64,000 nucleotides of DNA from DATEVL01 sp035281845 (GCA_035281845.1 DATEVL010000038.1:1-64000); one strand, 5' to 3'. Shown: positions 25,248 to 34,529, numbered from the stretch's first letter. The notes: generated by a model not told the origin, from the letters alone. Numbers and translations are program-made.

Positions 25248-26341
25248 GCCACTTGGTCGCGGTCATCCTGGCTGGGGGTGGAGGGACACGCCTGTGGCCG
25301 GTCTCGCGGCGCAGCCACCCCAAGCAAGTCCTCCGGATTTCCGGCGACCGATCTCTGTTCACCGAGTCGATCGACCGGCTGACGCCATGGCTTCCCCTTC
25401 CGCAGATTCTGGTGGCCGCCTCCGGTGACCTGGTGGAGGCACTGCAACTCGAGGTCCCCGACCTCGGCCGCGAGAATTTCGTTCTCGAGCCGCAGCCCAA
25501 AGGGACGGCGGCGGTCCTTGGGCTGGCGGCGGTCATCCTGCGGCAGCAGGATCCTGAAGCGGTGATGGCCGTGTTGACATCGGATCACGCGATACAACAT
25601 CCAGATCGCCTGCGATCCTTACTATTGGCTGGCTCCGAGTTGGCTTTGTCGGGAAGGTTGGTCACCCTGGGAATCCCGCCGGAGGCGCCCGACACGGGCT
25701 ATGGTTACATCCGACGCGGGGAATCCCTGGGCGTTGTCCTCGGCGAGAAGGTCTATGCCGCGCTCCAGTTCAAAGAGAAACCCGACGCCGCCACGGCCCG
25801 TGAATACGTCGACAGCGGGGAGTATTACTGGAACTCCGGGATGTTCCTGTGGAGACCGGAGAGGCTGCTGGACGAGATCGAACACTGGATGCCCGACCTT
25901 CACCGCGCTCTAAGCGATTTCGCCGCGCGGAAGAGCACCGCCGCCGACGAGGCGCTGACCAACGCGTGGCGGGCTCTTGCGCCACAGACGATCGACTACG
26001 GAATCATGGAGCACGCCTCCGACGTCGCCGTGCTGGATGCCGCAGGTTTGGGTTGGTCCGACATCGGAAGTTGGGATCGTGTCTACCAATTGCTTTCCAA
26101 GGACGCCTCCGGGAACGCCGCCTACGGCGGCCAAGCGGTGGTCCGGGAATCCTCGGGGAACCTGATTGTGGGAGACGCACAGGGCGGCGCCGCCCGGCTG
26201 TTTGTGCTACAAGGGGTGCGAGATCTCGTCTTGATCGATACGGGAGACGTCTTGCTGGTCTGCCGGCGAGATCAATCGGGTCTGGTGCGGGAGATCGTGG
26301 AGCAGCTCGACCGGAGCGGGTTGGAAAGATTCCTGGCATAG
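25244..26341 (+). CDS. Mannose-1-phosphate guanylyltransferase
   Basis: 365 residues, GTG start overlapping dprA by 4 bases. The nucleotidyltransferase signature GGGGTRLWPVSRRSHPKQ, FKEKP, YYWNSGMFLW and DIGSWD match GDP-mannose pyrophosphorylases. It makes GDP-mannose from mannose-1-phosphate and GTP for glycan synthesis. The length fits the monofunctional type without the C-terminal isomerase domain. Confidence 0.92.
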   Translation: MSHLVAVILAGGGGTRLWPVSRRSHPKQVLRISGDRSLFTESIDRLTPWLPLPQILVAASGDLVEALQLEVPDLGRENFVLEPQPKGTAAVLGLAAVILRQQDPEAVMAVLTSDHAIQHPDRLRSLLLAGSELALSGRLVTLGIPPEAPDTGYGYIRRGESLGVVLGEKVYAALQFKEKPDAATAREYVDSGEYYWNSGMFLWRPERLLDEIEHWMPDLHRALSDFAARKSTAADEALTNAWRALAPQTIDYGIMEHASDVAVLDAAGLGWSDIGSWDRVYQLLSKDASGNAAYGGQAVVRESSGNLIVGDAQGGAARLFVLQGVRDLVLIDTGDVLLVCRRDQSGLVREIVEQLDRSGLERFLA

Positions 26342-26350
26342 GAGCGCGGA

Positions 26351-28693
26351 TTGGAAGCGTATTGTGTGAAGTGCAAACAGAAGCGGCCCCTGGCAGAGGC
26401 TCAGCCGATCTTCACCAAATCGGGAACGCCGGCGACGGCGGGCAAGTGTCCGGTTTGCGGGACGCGGATGGTGCGCATGGGTCGGACCCCGGCTCACGAA
26501 GGGCTGGAGGCTCCCCCGCGCGACCCACAGACTAAATCCCGGGCGACGAAGGCGAGCCGGGCGAGGGGACGCCTGGTCATCGTCGAATCGCCGGCCAAGG
26601 CGAGAACCGTTGGCCGATTCTTGGGGAAGGGATACCGAGTGATGGCCTCGGTCGGCCACGTGCGCGACCTGCTCAAGTCGCGCCTCTCGGTGGACGTCGA
26701 CAACGGCTTCGAGCCGGAATATCGCGTTCCGAAGGAGAAGCGCGAGGTGGTCCGCACCTTGAAAGCGGAGGCGGCCCGCTCGCACGAGGTGTACCTGGCG
26801 ACGGATCCGGATCGCGAGGGCGAGGCCATCGCCTGGCACCTGCTGGAAGCCGCCGCGATCACGCCGGAACAGGCGCGGCGCGTCGTCTTCCACGAGATCA
26901 CCCAGCCGGCCGTCGAAGAGGCCTTCCGCCATCCGCGCACCATCGACATGCATCTGGTCGATGCCCAACAAGCCCGCCGTATCCTGGACCGATTGGTCGG
27001 GTACAGCCTCAGCCCGCTGCTGTGGGCGAAAGTGCGCAGCCGGCTCTCGGCCGGCCGGGTTCAGTCGGCGGCGCTGCGGATGATCGTCGACCGCGAGCGC
27101 GAGATCGAGTCGTTTGTCCCGCGAGAGTATTGGACGATCGATGCGGAATTCCTCGCCCCTGAGAAGCCGCCGGCTTTCCGCGCTCGGTTGATGCGCATAG
27201 ACGATCAGCCGCCGGAGTTGGCCGCTCGCGATCAGGTCGACCCTGTCGTCCAGGACCTGAAGGCCGCCGCGTATCGGGTGAGCAGTGCCAAGCGAGGTTC
27301 TCGCGTTCGCCGCCCCTCGGCACCCTTCACCACCAGCACGCTACAGCAGGAGGCCGCCCGACGTCTGGGATTCGTCGCCCGCCGAACGATGGCCGTCGCC
27401 CAGCAGCTCTACGAGGGTTTCGAGCTGGGAGAAGAGGCGGCCGTCGGACTGATTACCTATATGCGGACCGACTCGACCCAGGCGTCCGAGCAGGCGCAGC
27501 AGGAGGCGCGGCGATACGTGCGGGAACGATTCGGCGCGGACTATGTCCCCGCCGAGCCCCCGGTCTACCGGACGCGTGCCCGCGGCGCGCAGGAGGCGCA
27601 TGAGGCGATCCGACCCACCTCGGTGTATCGGACGCCGGAACAGGTCGAAAGCTACTTGAGCGGGGAACAGGCCCGCCTCTACCGGCTGATCTGGAACCGC
27701 TTCGTTGCCTCGCAGATGGAGGCGGCGGAATACGACACCCTGACGATCGAAGTCACCGGAGACTCATCGGCTCATGCGTACCTGCTGCGCGTGTCTGCCT
27801 CCAGCCTACGCTTTTCCGGGTTCCTCGAAGTCTACGAAGACGTTCCGGCGGAGAACGGCGAAGCCGAGGCCGAAGACGGGGAGACGGGCCTGGCCCAGCT
27901 TCCAGCGGTCGAGGAGGGGGACCAGGTGCGGTTGGAGGGGACCTTCCCCGAACAGCATTTCACTCAACCTCCACCGCGGTTCTCTGAGGCGAGCCTCGTC
28001 AAGGCTCTCGAAGACTACGGGATCGGCCGACCTTCGACCTACGCACCCATCCTGGGGACCTTGCAGGGTCGCGGCTACGTCCACCGCTCGAAGAAGCGTT
28101 TGATTCCGACCGAAATTGGGCTCACGGTGAGCGACATGATCGTTGAGTTCTTCCCCGAGATCGTCGATCTGGGTTTCACCGCCCGCATGGAGGAAGAGCT
28201 CGACGAAGTCGCCGAGGGCGAACGCCCCTGGGCGGAAGTCATCCGGGAGTTCTACGGCCCGTTTCGGGAACAGGTCGAGCGGGCCACCGAGCACATGCCC
28301 GAAGTCCGTACCGAGCCGGAGCTGCTCGATCGATTGTGTCCCGAGTCGGGGCATCCGCTGATCGTGCGCTACGGGCGCTACGGCAAGTTCATCGGCTGCT
28401 CCGACTTCCCAACGTGTCGGTATACCGAGCCGTGGCTCGAAAAGATCGGCGTACGCTGCCCTCTGGATGGGGGAGACCTGGTGGAGCGACGGACGCGCCG
28501 CGGCCGGACCTTCTACGGCTGTGCCAACTATCCCGCCTGCGAATTCACTTCCTGGAAGAGACCTCTGCCCCAACCCTGTCCGGTCTGCAGCGGGACCCTG
28601 GTCGTCGATAATCGCACCCACGCCGTCTGCCTGAAGTGCGAGCGGCGCTTCGAGCTGACTTCCCTGCCTGCGCTTGAGAGCGAGGCGGCATAA
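26351..28693 (+). CDS. topA: DNA topoisomerase I with N-terminal DUF5679-like zinc ribbon
   Basis: 780 residues, TTG start. Residues 1-48 form a zinc ribbon (Cys5, Cys8, Cys33, Cys36; AYCVKCK and KCPVCGT) like the stand-alone DUF5679 family, then a basic linker. TOPRIM starts at LVIVESPAKA, with DPDREGE; the nicking Tyr370 is in LITYMRTDST. Three C-terminal zinc-finger modules follow (CPESGHP..C..C, CPLDGG..C..C, CPVCSG..CLKC). It relaxes negative supercoils. TTG lies right after the previous gene, so it is probably in the same operon. Confidence 0.94.
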   Translation: MEAYCVKCKQKRPLAEAQPIFTKSGTPATAGKCPVCGTRMVRMGRTPAHEGLEAPPRDPQTKSRATKASRARGRLVIVESPAKARTVGRFLGKGYRVMASVGHVRDLLKSRLSVDVDNGFEPEYRVPKEKREVVRTLKAEAARSHEVYLATDPDREGEAIAWHLLEAAAITPEQARRVVFHEITQPAVEEAFRHPRTIDMHLVDAQQARRILDRLVGYSLSPLLWAKVRSRLSAGRVQSAALRMIVDREREIESFVPREYWTIDAEFLAPEKPPAFRARLMRIDDQPPELAARDQVDPVVQDLKAAAYRVSSAKRGSRVRRPSAPFTTSTLQQEAARRLGFVARRTMAVAQQLYEGFELGEEAAVGLITYMRTDSTQASEQAQQEARRYVRERFGADYVPAEPPVYRTRARGAQEAHEAIRPTSVYRTPEQVESYLSGEQARLYRLIWNRFVASQMEAAEYDTLTIEVTGDSSAHAYLLRVSASSLRFSGFLEVYEDVPAENGEAEAEDGETGLAQLPAVEEGDQVRLEGTFPEQHFTQPPPRFSEASLVKALEDYGIGRPSTYAPILGTLQGRGYVHRSKKRLIPTEIGLTVSDMIVEFFPEIVDLGFTARMEEELDEVAEGERPWAEVIREFYGPFREQVERATEHMPEVRTEPELLDRLCPESGHPLIVRYGRYGKFIGCSDFPTCRYTEPWLEKIGVRCPLDGGDLVERRTRRGRTFYGCANYPACEFTSWKRPLPQPCPVCSGTLVVDNRTHAVCLKCERRFELTSLPALESEAA

Positions 28694-28709
28694 GGCTTGC
28701 AACGGACGT

Positions 28710-28738
28710 TTGCGGCCGGAGCCGTAAACATCTAGAAT
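28710..28738 (+). promoter_or_regulatory. Promoter of the 28774 gene
   Basis: TTGCGG (28710-28715), 17-base spacer, TAGAAT (28733-28738), with GGAGG between it and the ATG. Confidence 0.5.
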
Positions 28739-28773
28739 TCGCCGCTGGCCAGACGCAGGAGGCGGTTTAGTCC

Positions 28774-29799
28774 ATGACGGTCCGCATCGGTTCTATCGTC
28801 ATAGGGGGTACGGCGCTGGTGGCCGTGGCCGCAGTCTTGGGCCTCGCCCTGGGGTTGCTCTACGCCTGGGTAATCAACCCGGTACAGTGGACGGATGCCA
28901 CGCCGGATCTCCTGCGGGCAGACTACCAGACCGATTACTTGAAGGCAGCCATCGACTCGTATTCCGTCAACCGCGATGTCGATCTGGCGGTGTCCCGGTA
29001 TCAGTCGCTCGGCGCGGCCGGGCCCACTACGCTGGCCGCGATCCAGGCTGATCCGGGCGAGGTCAGCCCGGCGGCGGTCGAGGAATTCGCCGCAACGGTG
29101 ACGCTGTACCCCACGACGCCCGGGGCGACGCCCTCCGCCACGGCGGCTCCGCCGACAACTTCGATCACTCAATACCTGCTTCCTGTGTGCGGCGTCACCC
29201 TTGTGCTCGGCCTGTTGCTGGGCGGGGTGCTCTTGATCCGTAGTCGCAGCGGACGCCGCGCGCCGCGGGAGGCGGAAAGATACGGCCTGCCGGAGCCTGG
29301 CGAAGACCGGGTGCCCTACGAAGTGTCGTCTCCGCCGTCCCGCCCGGCGGGCCTGGATCGCCCACCGCTGGCCACCTTCCGCACGACCTACACGCTCGGG
29401 GATGATCTGTACGATGACTCCTTCAGCATCGAGAGCGCCACCGGCGATTTCCTCGGCGAGTGCGGAGTCGGAATCGGGGATCTCATCGGCGTCGGCGAAC
29501 CGAAGAAAGTCTCGGCCTTCGAAGTCTGGCTCTTCGACAAGAACGACATTCAGACGGTGACCAAGGTGCTGATGAGTCGCTACTCCCATCAGGACGACGC
29601 CAGCCGCAATCGCATGGCAGCCAAGGGCGACCCCATCCTGGCCGAGCCCGGCGCGGTGGTCACCTTGGAGACGGCCTCCTTGATGGTGGAAGCCCGCATC
29701 GTGGATCTGACCTACGGCGGAGGCGCCTTGCCCGCGGACAGTTTCTTCGAGCGGATCACGATCGAATTGCGCGCGGCGTCGAAGCTGGGGGTGGATTGA
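28774..29799 (+). CDS. Conserved-looking two-pass membrane protein, function unknown
   Basis: 341 residues. One membrane segment is at about 10-32 (ALVAVAAVLGLALGLLYAWVI) and a second at about 133-155, with an outside loop of about 100 residues between them. A cytoplasmic tail from about 200 (FRTTYTLGDDLYDDSFSIE, FLGECGVGIG, FEVWLFDKNDIQTVTKVLMS) looks like a folded beta domain. No catalytic motif is recognised. It has its own promoter and ends at a large hairpin shared with greA. Confidence 0.7.
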   Translation: MTVRIGSIVIGGTALVAVAAVLGLALGLLYAWVINPVQWTDATPDLLRADYQTDYLKAAIDSYSVNRDVDLAVSRYQSLGAAGPTTLAAIQADPGEVSPAAVEEFAATVTLYPTTPGATPSATAAPPTTSITQYLLPVCGVTLVLGLLLGGVLLIRSRSGRRAPREAERYGLPEPGEDRVPYEVSSPPSRPAGLDRPPLATFRTTYTLGDDLYDDSFSIESATGDFLGECGVGIGDLIGVGEPKKVSAFEVWLFDKNDIQTVTKVLMSRYSHQDDASRNRMAAKGDPILAEPGAVVTLETASLMVEARIVDLTYGGGALPADSFFERITIELRAASKLGVD

Positions 29800-29805
29800 A
29801 AACCC

Positions 29806-29862
29806 ACACCCCCACACCCCTCCTCCCGACCTTTCGGGTCGGGAGAGGGGGCATGGGGGTGA
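29806..29862. terminator. Large bidirectional hairpin between convergent genes (REP-like)
   Basis: The inner stem CTCCCGACC/GGTCGGGAG has loop TTTCG, and the outer arms CACCCCCACACCCCT and AGGGGGCATGGGGGTG also pair. A sequence relative with the same GGGGGTGAGG arm is at 46462-46524. Confidence 0.75.
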
Positions 29863-29869
29863 GGGAGTA

Positions 29870-30349
29870 CTAGCTCCCTCGCGGCCGAATCTCCAGGACG
29901 CGAAAGTGCAGGGCGCCGCCCGGCGTCTGGGCCACGGCCGTCTCTCCGACTCGTTTCCCCATCAGCGCCCGCCCAATCGGCGATTCGTGCGAGATCTTTC
30001 CGTTGCGCGGGTCGGCTTCCTTAAGCCCGACGAGCTGAAAGGTCTCCGGCTCGCGGCCGTCTTCCGAAACCACCACCCGACACCCCAGGTCGACCCGATC
30101 GGGCGGGCCGTCGCCGTCGACGATGACGGCTTCCCGCAGGATCGTTTCCAGCTCGAGGATGCGTCCCTCGAGGAAGGCCTGATCTTCTTTGGCCGCGATG
30201 TAATCGGCATTCTCCGAGAGGTCGCCCTGCCGGATGGCGTGGTGCAGCCGCTCCGCCAAGGCTTGCCGGCGCGGACCGATGAGCTCCTTCAGCTCGGCGC
30301 GCAGCTTCTCGGCTCCTTCCGGCGTCAGGTAGAGTTGCTTGCCTTCCAT
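29870..30349 (-). CDS. greA: Transcription elongation factor GreA
   Basis: 159 residues. The N-terminal coiled coil contains LTPEGAEKLRAELKEL and GDLSENADYIAAKEDQ, the tip region that reaches into the RNA polymerase secondary channel, and the C-terminal FKBP-like domain ends with ISHESPIGRALMGKRVGE. It rescues backtracked polymerase by stimulating transcript cleavage. It lies 13 bases downstream of dgt in the same direction. Confidence 0.95.
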   Translation of the reverse strand: MEGKQLYLTPEGAEKLRAELKELIGPRRQALAERLHHAIRQGDLSENADYIAAKEDQAFLEGRILELETILREAVIVDGDGPPDRVDLGCRVVVSEDGREPETFQLVGLKEADPRNGKISHESPIGRALMGKRVGETAVAQTPGGALHFRVLEIRPRGS

Positions 30350-30362
30350 TCCACGTCCGTGG

Positions 30363-31541
30363 TCAGGGTTGGATTCCCGGATCGAACAGATTGGCGTGTT
30401 CCTGCAGTGCGAACCGGTCGGTCATGCCGGCGATGTAATCGCAGACCGCGCGGTAACCGTCGCCGCCCATATCCGGCGACGGCACCGTCTCCGGCAGGAT
30501 TTCCGGGTTGCGAGTATACGCGTTGAAAAGGTCCTCCAGGATCGAGTCGGCCTTGACTTGCATCCGCACGACCCGGTGGTGTTGATACATGTTGCGGTAC
30601 AGGAAATCTTTGAGCTGACGGTTGTGCCCGGCCATCGCTTCGGAGAAACCGGCCACGTTGTACGTCAGGCGCTGCAGGCCCTCGACCGAGTCGACCCCAC
30701 TGCGCTGGATCCGCTCGGCGGTGGCCTGGAGCAGGTCGTTGACTTCCAGGCCGATCAAACGCCGGATCAGGCGGTGGCGGGCAAGCTCGTCGATGTCGAG
30801 GGTGGTCCAGCCCAGGCTGCGGGAGAGCACCGCCCACAGTTCCAAGCCTTCCAGCTGGGAGGGGGCGATGATTCCCGACCGAAGGCCGTCGTCCAGGTCA
30901 TGCGCGGTGTAGGCCAGTTCGTCGGCGACGTTGGCCAACTGGGCTTCCAGCGTTCCGCGCTTTTCCGGATCATAGCCCTCGGCATCGGCAATGTCGTACT
31001 CGGTCTCATGCTTGACGATGCCTTCTCGCACTTCCCAGGTGAGATTAAGGCCGGGGAACTCGGGAAAACGGCGCTCCAGCCCGGTCACGATCCGTAACGA
31101 CTGGCGGTTGTGATCGAATCCGCCGTGGTCCGTCATCAGGCGTGACAGGGCGGCTTCACCGGCGTGGCCGAAGGGCGGATGGCCGAGGTCGTGCGCCAGA
31201 CAGACCGCCTCCACCAGGTCTTCATTCGCTCCGAGCGCCCGGGCGAGCGTGCGGCCGATCTGCGCCACCTCCAGTGTGTGGGTCAGGCGGGTGCGATAGT
31301 AGTCGCCCTCGTAGTTGACGAAAACCTGGGTTTTGTACTCGAGCCGGCGGAAGGCCGTCGTATGCAGGATGCGGTCGCGATCACGCTGAAAGACGGTGCG
31401 TTCGGTGGGTTCGTCTTCCGGATACGCCCGACCGCGCGAATCACGGCTCCGCTTTCCGTACGGTGCCAGCGCATGATCTTCCAGCGCTTCCAGGCGCTGG
31501 CGCGTGTGGATCACGTCGGGGGCGGCGCTGCGAGGACTCAT
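30363..31541 (-). CDS. dgt: dGTP triphosphohydrolase-like HD-domain protein
   Basis: 392 residues of the dGTPase-like type. HTLEVAQIGRTLARALG, HDLGHPPFGHAGE (HD motif) and ADELAYTAHDLDDGL are the HD-domain metal and catalytic blocks. The family hydrolyses dNTPs to nucleosides and triphosphate, controlling dNTP pools. It leads the dgt-greA operon, which has a strong promoter at 31602-31573. Confidence 0.93.
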   Translation of the reverse strand: MSPRSAAPDVIHTRQRLEALEDHALAPYGKRSRDSRGRAYPEDEPTERTVFQRDRDRILHTTAFRRLEYKTQVFVNYEGDYYRTRLTHTLEVAQIGRTLARALGANEDLVEAVCLAHDLGHPPFGHAGEAALSRLMTDHGGFDHNRQSLRIVTGLERRFPEFPGLNLTWEVREGIVKHETEYDIADAEGYDPEKRGTLEAQLANVADELAYTAHDLDDGLRSGIIAPSQLEGLELWAVLSRSLGWTTLDIDELARHRLIRRLIGLEVNDLLQATAERIQRSGVDSVEGLQRLTYNVAGFSEAMAGHNRQLKDFLYRNMYQHHRVVRMQVKADSILEDLFNAYTRNPEILPETVPSPDMGGDGYRAVCDYIAGMTDRFALQEHANLFDPGIQP

Positions 31542-31572
31542 GCGCGAAGTGGCCGTGGAGGCGATGTGATTG

Positions 31573-31602
31573 AGTCTACCGGACCGGAGGGAGGTCTGTC
31601 AA
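31573..31602 (-). promoter_or_regulatory. dgt-greA promoter
   Basis: On the minus strand: TTGACA (31602-31597), 18-base spacer, TAGACT (31578-31573), 31 bases before the dgt ATG. Confidence 0.75.
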
Positions 31603-31651
31603 ATATGGACACGGGCCGTTAGAAAGGATCGAGTCGCCCCAGCCCCTCGCG

Positions 31652-31680
31652 TTGACGCGCGCAAGCCAAAGGTCGATAAT
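31652..31680 (+). promoter_or_regulatory. Promoter of the SCP2-like gene
   Basis: TTGACG (31652-31657), 17-base spacer, GATAAT (31675-31680), 24 bases before ATG 31705. Confidence 0.7.
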
Positions 31681-31704
31681 CACCGGCTGTACGGAGGGGC
31701 CCGG

Positions 31705-32127
31705 ATGAATGCAGCCTTTCCCAGCCAGGCGTGGGTCGAAGCCCTGGTATCGGTTCTCAACGCGGATGAACGCTACGCGCAGATCGCCAGGTACTGGGAA
31801 GGAGATCTTCTGTTCGTGGTGAAGCCGGACGGGTCCGGCGGACGATCCGAGAGCGAGCGGGCGTCCCATGTCTATTTGGATCTATGGCACGGCAAGTGCC
31901 GGTCGGGCCGCTACGTGCCTCCGGAGGAACACGATCTTCCGAAACCTGCCTTCACATTGACCGCCGGGTTCGGTCAATTCCAACAGATCCTTCAGGGCCA
32001 GCTCGATCCCATGCAAGCCATGCTCACGCGGAGGCTGCAAGTCGCCGGCAACATGGCTTATATCCTGCGCAACGTGCCGGTCGTGCTCGACTTCGTCCGC
32101 TGCTGTCGATTGGCCGGCGTGGAGTGA
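31705..32127 (+). CDS. SCP2 sterol-binding-domain-like protein
   Basis: 140 residues, GGAGGGG 5 bases before the ATG. The last part (QILQGQLDPMQAMLTRRLQVAGNM, then a helix) matches the hydrophobic-tunnel end of SCP2-like lipid-binding proteins, and FVVKPDG and VYLDLWHGKC fit the sheet region. It is soluble, without a signal peptide. Similar short proteins are annotated as putative sterol/lipid carriers; the ligand is unknown. It is followed after 30 bases by a DUF4242-like gene. Confidence 0.7.
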   Translation: MNAAFPSQAWVEALVSVLNADERYAQIARYWEGDLLFVVKPDGSGGRSESERASHVYLDLWHGKCRSGRYVPPEEHDLPKPAFTLTAGFGQFQQILQGQLDPMQAMLTRRLQVAGNMAYILRNVPVVLDFVRCCRLAGVE

Positions 32128-32157
32128 GCCCATTCCCTCCCGCTGCATGGAGGAAAG

Positions 32158-32454
32158 ATGACGCGATACCTTCTAACTCACCAAGTCAAACGGATCTACC
32201 CGTCGCAGGACGACCTTGTCAACGACTGGAAGGGGTTGCGACGGCGCGGCACGACGGAGACTCGATGGCAGAGGAGTCTCTACTCCGCGGCAACCAAGCG
32301 ACTCTATTGCGAATGGGAAGCGCCATCCCCCGAAGCGATTCGAGCCTGCTTCCTGCCAGAAGAGCTGGAGATGGCGCCGATCGAACGGGTGGAGGAGGTC
32401 GTCTTTCTGGACCCCGCCTGGCTCGACGAGAGCGGCTCAGCAGAGGCACGATGA
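32158..32454 (+). CDS. DUF4242-like small protein
   Basis: 98 residues, GGAGG 6 bases before ATG. RLYCEWEAPSPEAIRACF followed by PIERVEEV resembles the ferredoxin-like alpha/beta DUF4242 proteins (CLYEAPSxEAVR, then I.EV). Some relatives are called nickel-binding, but no convincing metal site is visible here. Probably co-transcribed with the SCP2-like gene. Confidence 0.55.
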   Translation: MTRYLLTHQVKRIYPSQDDLVNDWKGLRRRGTTETRWQRSLYSAATKRLYCEWEAPSPEAIRACFLPEELEMAPIERVEEVVFLDPAWLDESGSAEAR

Positions 32455-32870
32455 CACCCATTGGAGAAGGTGCCGCGAAGCGCTTCGAATGTTCCAGCGG
32501 GCGGGGTGGGTAGGGGCGAAGAAGACCTGCCCTCCTCGCCAGGACACCGCCCTCACCCTTCGGGCACCCCTTCGGGTGCACCCTGGGTGTGCGCCGCCCT
32601 CACCCTTCGGGCACCCCTTCGGGTGCACCCTGGGTGTGCGCCGCCCTCACCCCTTCGGGTGCGCCGAAGGGCGTGGCGCCCTGCACCGCTTCCGGTGCGC
32701 CGCCCTTGGCGCCCTGTAGAGGGCGAAGGGCGTAGAGGGCGAAGGGCGTAGAGGGCGAGACGGTGTCCTTTTCAGGACGCCGAAACGGCGTGGCGGGCGG
32801 TGCCCTCGCCAGGGCGCCGAGACGGCGCCAGGGTGCTTCACCCCTACAAGGAATCCTCCCCCATCCTCCA
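32455..32870. repeat. Tandem and palindromic repeat block
   Basis: A 47-base unit (CCCTCACCCTTCGGGCACCC and on) occurs at 32550, again at 32597 and partly at 32644. A 17-base-period repeat containing GTAGAGGGCGAAGGGC occupies about 32716-32757. Many TTCGGG-type palindromes are present. Related sequence lies in the opposite orientation at about 62980-63125. No credible gene. Confidence 0.8.
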
Positions 32871-34493
32871 GTGACCGACGAACACTTCGACTTTGTCATT
32901 GTCGGATCGGGGTTCGGCGGGAGCGTATCGGCGTTTCGGTTGGTCGAAAAAGGCTACCGGGTGGTCGTGCTTGAAGAGGGCCGCCGCTTCGCCGATTCCG
33001 ATTTCCCCAAGACCAACTGGCGATTCTGGGACTATCTGTGGCTGCCCACGCTGCGCCTGCGCGGCTTCATGCGCCTGACCTTTCTGAGGGAGGCGATGGT
33101 GCTGCACGGGTGCGGCGTCGGCGGGGGCAGCCTGGTGTACGCCAACGTATTGATGGAGCCCGACCCCGAATTCTTCGAGGAACCCGAGTGGAGGCGACTG
33201 GCAGACTGGCGTTCGATTCTCCGCCCCCACTACGAAACCGCCCGCAGAATGCTGGGCGTGGCAGTCGCCCCGAGGTTCGCCAGCGCCGATCTCGCCCTTC
33301 GGGAGGTGGCTGACTCCTACGGACTGGGAAGCACTTTCCGCGCGGCAGAAGTCGGGGTGTTCTTTGGTGAACCCGGGCTCGAGCAACCCGATCCTTACTT
33401 CGGTGGAGAGGGCCCGACCCGCGCCGGCTGTATCTTCTGTGGAGGATGCATGGTCGGCTGCCGCTACAACGCCAAGAACACGCTGGTGAAGAACTACCTG
33501 TACCTGGCCGAGAAAAGGGGAGCCGTCATTCGCTCTGAGGCCAGGGTCACGGCTATCCATGCCAACGAAACCCCGTCGCCGTCGAGGCGGTTCACGGTCG
33601 AGTACCAGCGTGCCGCGGGCTGGCGAGGTCTACCCTTGAGCGTGGCGGCGGATCACGTGGTGGTCGCGGCGGGAACGCTCGGCACCCTGGAACTTCTATT
33701 GCGCTGCCGCGACGAGATCGGCTCGCTGCCCAGGCTGTCGCCGCGGCTCGGCGAGCAGGTCCGCACGAATTCCGAGGCGCTGCTCGGATCGGGGGCAAGG
33801 CACTCGGCGGTGGATTTTTCGGAAGGCCTCGCCATCTCGGCCGACGTCCTCGTCGATCCCATCACGCGTGTGCAGCCGGTTCGCTACCCGAAGGGCTCGT
33901 CCTTCATGCGACTGTTAGCCCTGCCGCTGATCGAGGGCCGCAACCAACCGTGGGGGAGGCGCTTCCTCAGGGTCGCCCTGGCGATCCTGCGGCGCCCGCT
34001 CGACTTCCTCAACTCACTGTTGGGGCCGCGTTGGGCGGAACGGACGACGATTCTGTTGGTCATGCAGCGTCTCGAGAATCAGATGACCCTGCGCTGGGGG
34101 CCACGCCGGCTGCCGTTCCTGGGGAATGGATTGCACGCGGCTCGGGATGCGTTGCGTCCCGCACCGGGCGAGATCGTTCAGGCCCATCGGGTCGTCCGGG
34201 ATTTCGCCCGCCGGACCAACGGAGTCGCCATGGGAAACGTCGCCGAGACTCTCTTCGACATGGCCGCCACGGCCCACCTGATCGGAGGTTGCCCGATGGG
34301 CCTCTCGGCCGCCGACGGAGTCGTCGATCTCTCTTGCCGAGTCCACAACTATCCCGGGTTGTTCGTGATCGACGGCACGGTGCTGCCGGCCAATCCGGGA
34401 ATCAATCCCAGCCTGACGATCGCCGCATTGGCGGAATACGCCGTCTCGCAGATTCCGCCCCGCGCGGCGCTGCCGGCACGTGGGACGGGCTGA
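32871..34493 (+). CDS. GMC-type FAD oxidoreductase with Cys cluster (cholesterol-oxidase-like)
   Basis: 540 residues, GTG 32871. The FAD dinucleotide-binding loop is VGSGFGGS (11-18); VLHGCGVGGGSLVYAN is the second flavin motif, and the C-terminus has GGCPMG and DGTVLPANPGINPSLTIAALAEY. A cluster CIFCGGCMVGC (Cys187, 190, 193, 197), also seen in mycobacterial ChoD-like enzymes, could hold an iron-sulfur cluster. It probably oxidises an alcohol or sterol-type substrate. It lies 36 bases before the AOR gene, so the product aldehyde could pass to AOR; that link is inference. Confidence 0.87.
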   Translation: MTDEHFDFVIVGSGFGGSVSAFRLVEKGYRVVVLEEGRRFADSDFPKTNWRFWDYLWLPTLRLRGFMRLTFLREAMVLHGCGVGGGSLVYANVLMEPDPEFFEEPEWRRLADWRSILRPHYETARRMLGVAVAPRFASADLALREVADSYGLGSTFRAAEVGVFFGEPGLEQPDPYFGGEGPTRAGCIFCGGCMVGCRYNAKNTLVKNYLYLAEKRGAVIRSEARVTAIHANETPSPSRRFTVEYQRAAGWRGLPLSVAADHVVVAAGTLGTLELLLRCRDEIGSLPRLSPRLGEQVRTNSEALLGSGARHSAVDFSEGLAISADVLVDPITRVQPVRYPKGSSFMRLLALPLIEGRNQPWGRRFLRVALAILRRPLDFLNSLLGPRWAERTTILLVMQRLENQMTLRWGPRRLPFLGNGLHAARDALRPAPGEIVQAHRVVRDFARRTNGVAMGNVAETLFDMAATAHLIGGCPMGLSAADGVVDLSCRVHNYPGLFVIDGTVLPANPGINPSLTIAALAEYAVSQIPPRAALPARGTG

Positions 34494-34529
34494 GCCTGGA
34501 GGCGTCGCCGTTCGCCTCGCCGCTCCATC

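Noticed and set aside
32550..32663. Possible CRISPR array
   Set aside because: The 47-base units are directly contiguous with no spacers and contain internal palindromes; no cas genes.
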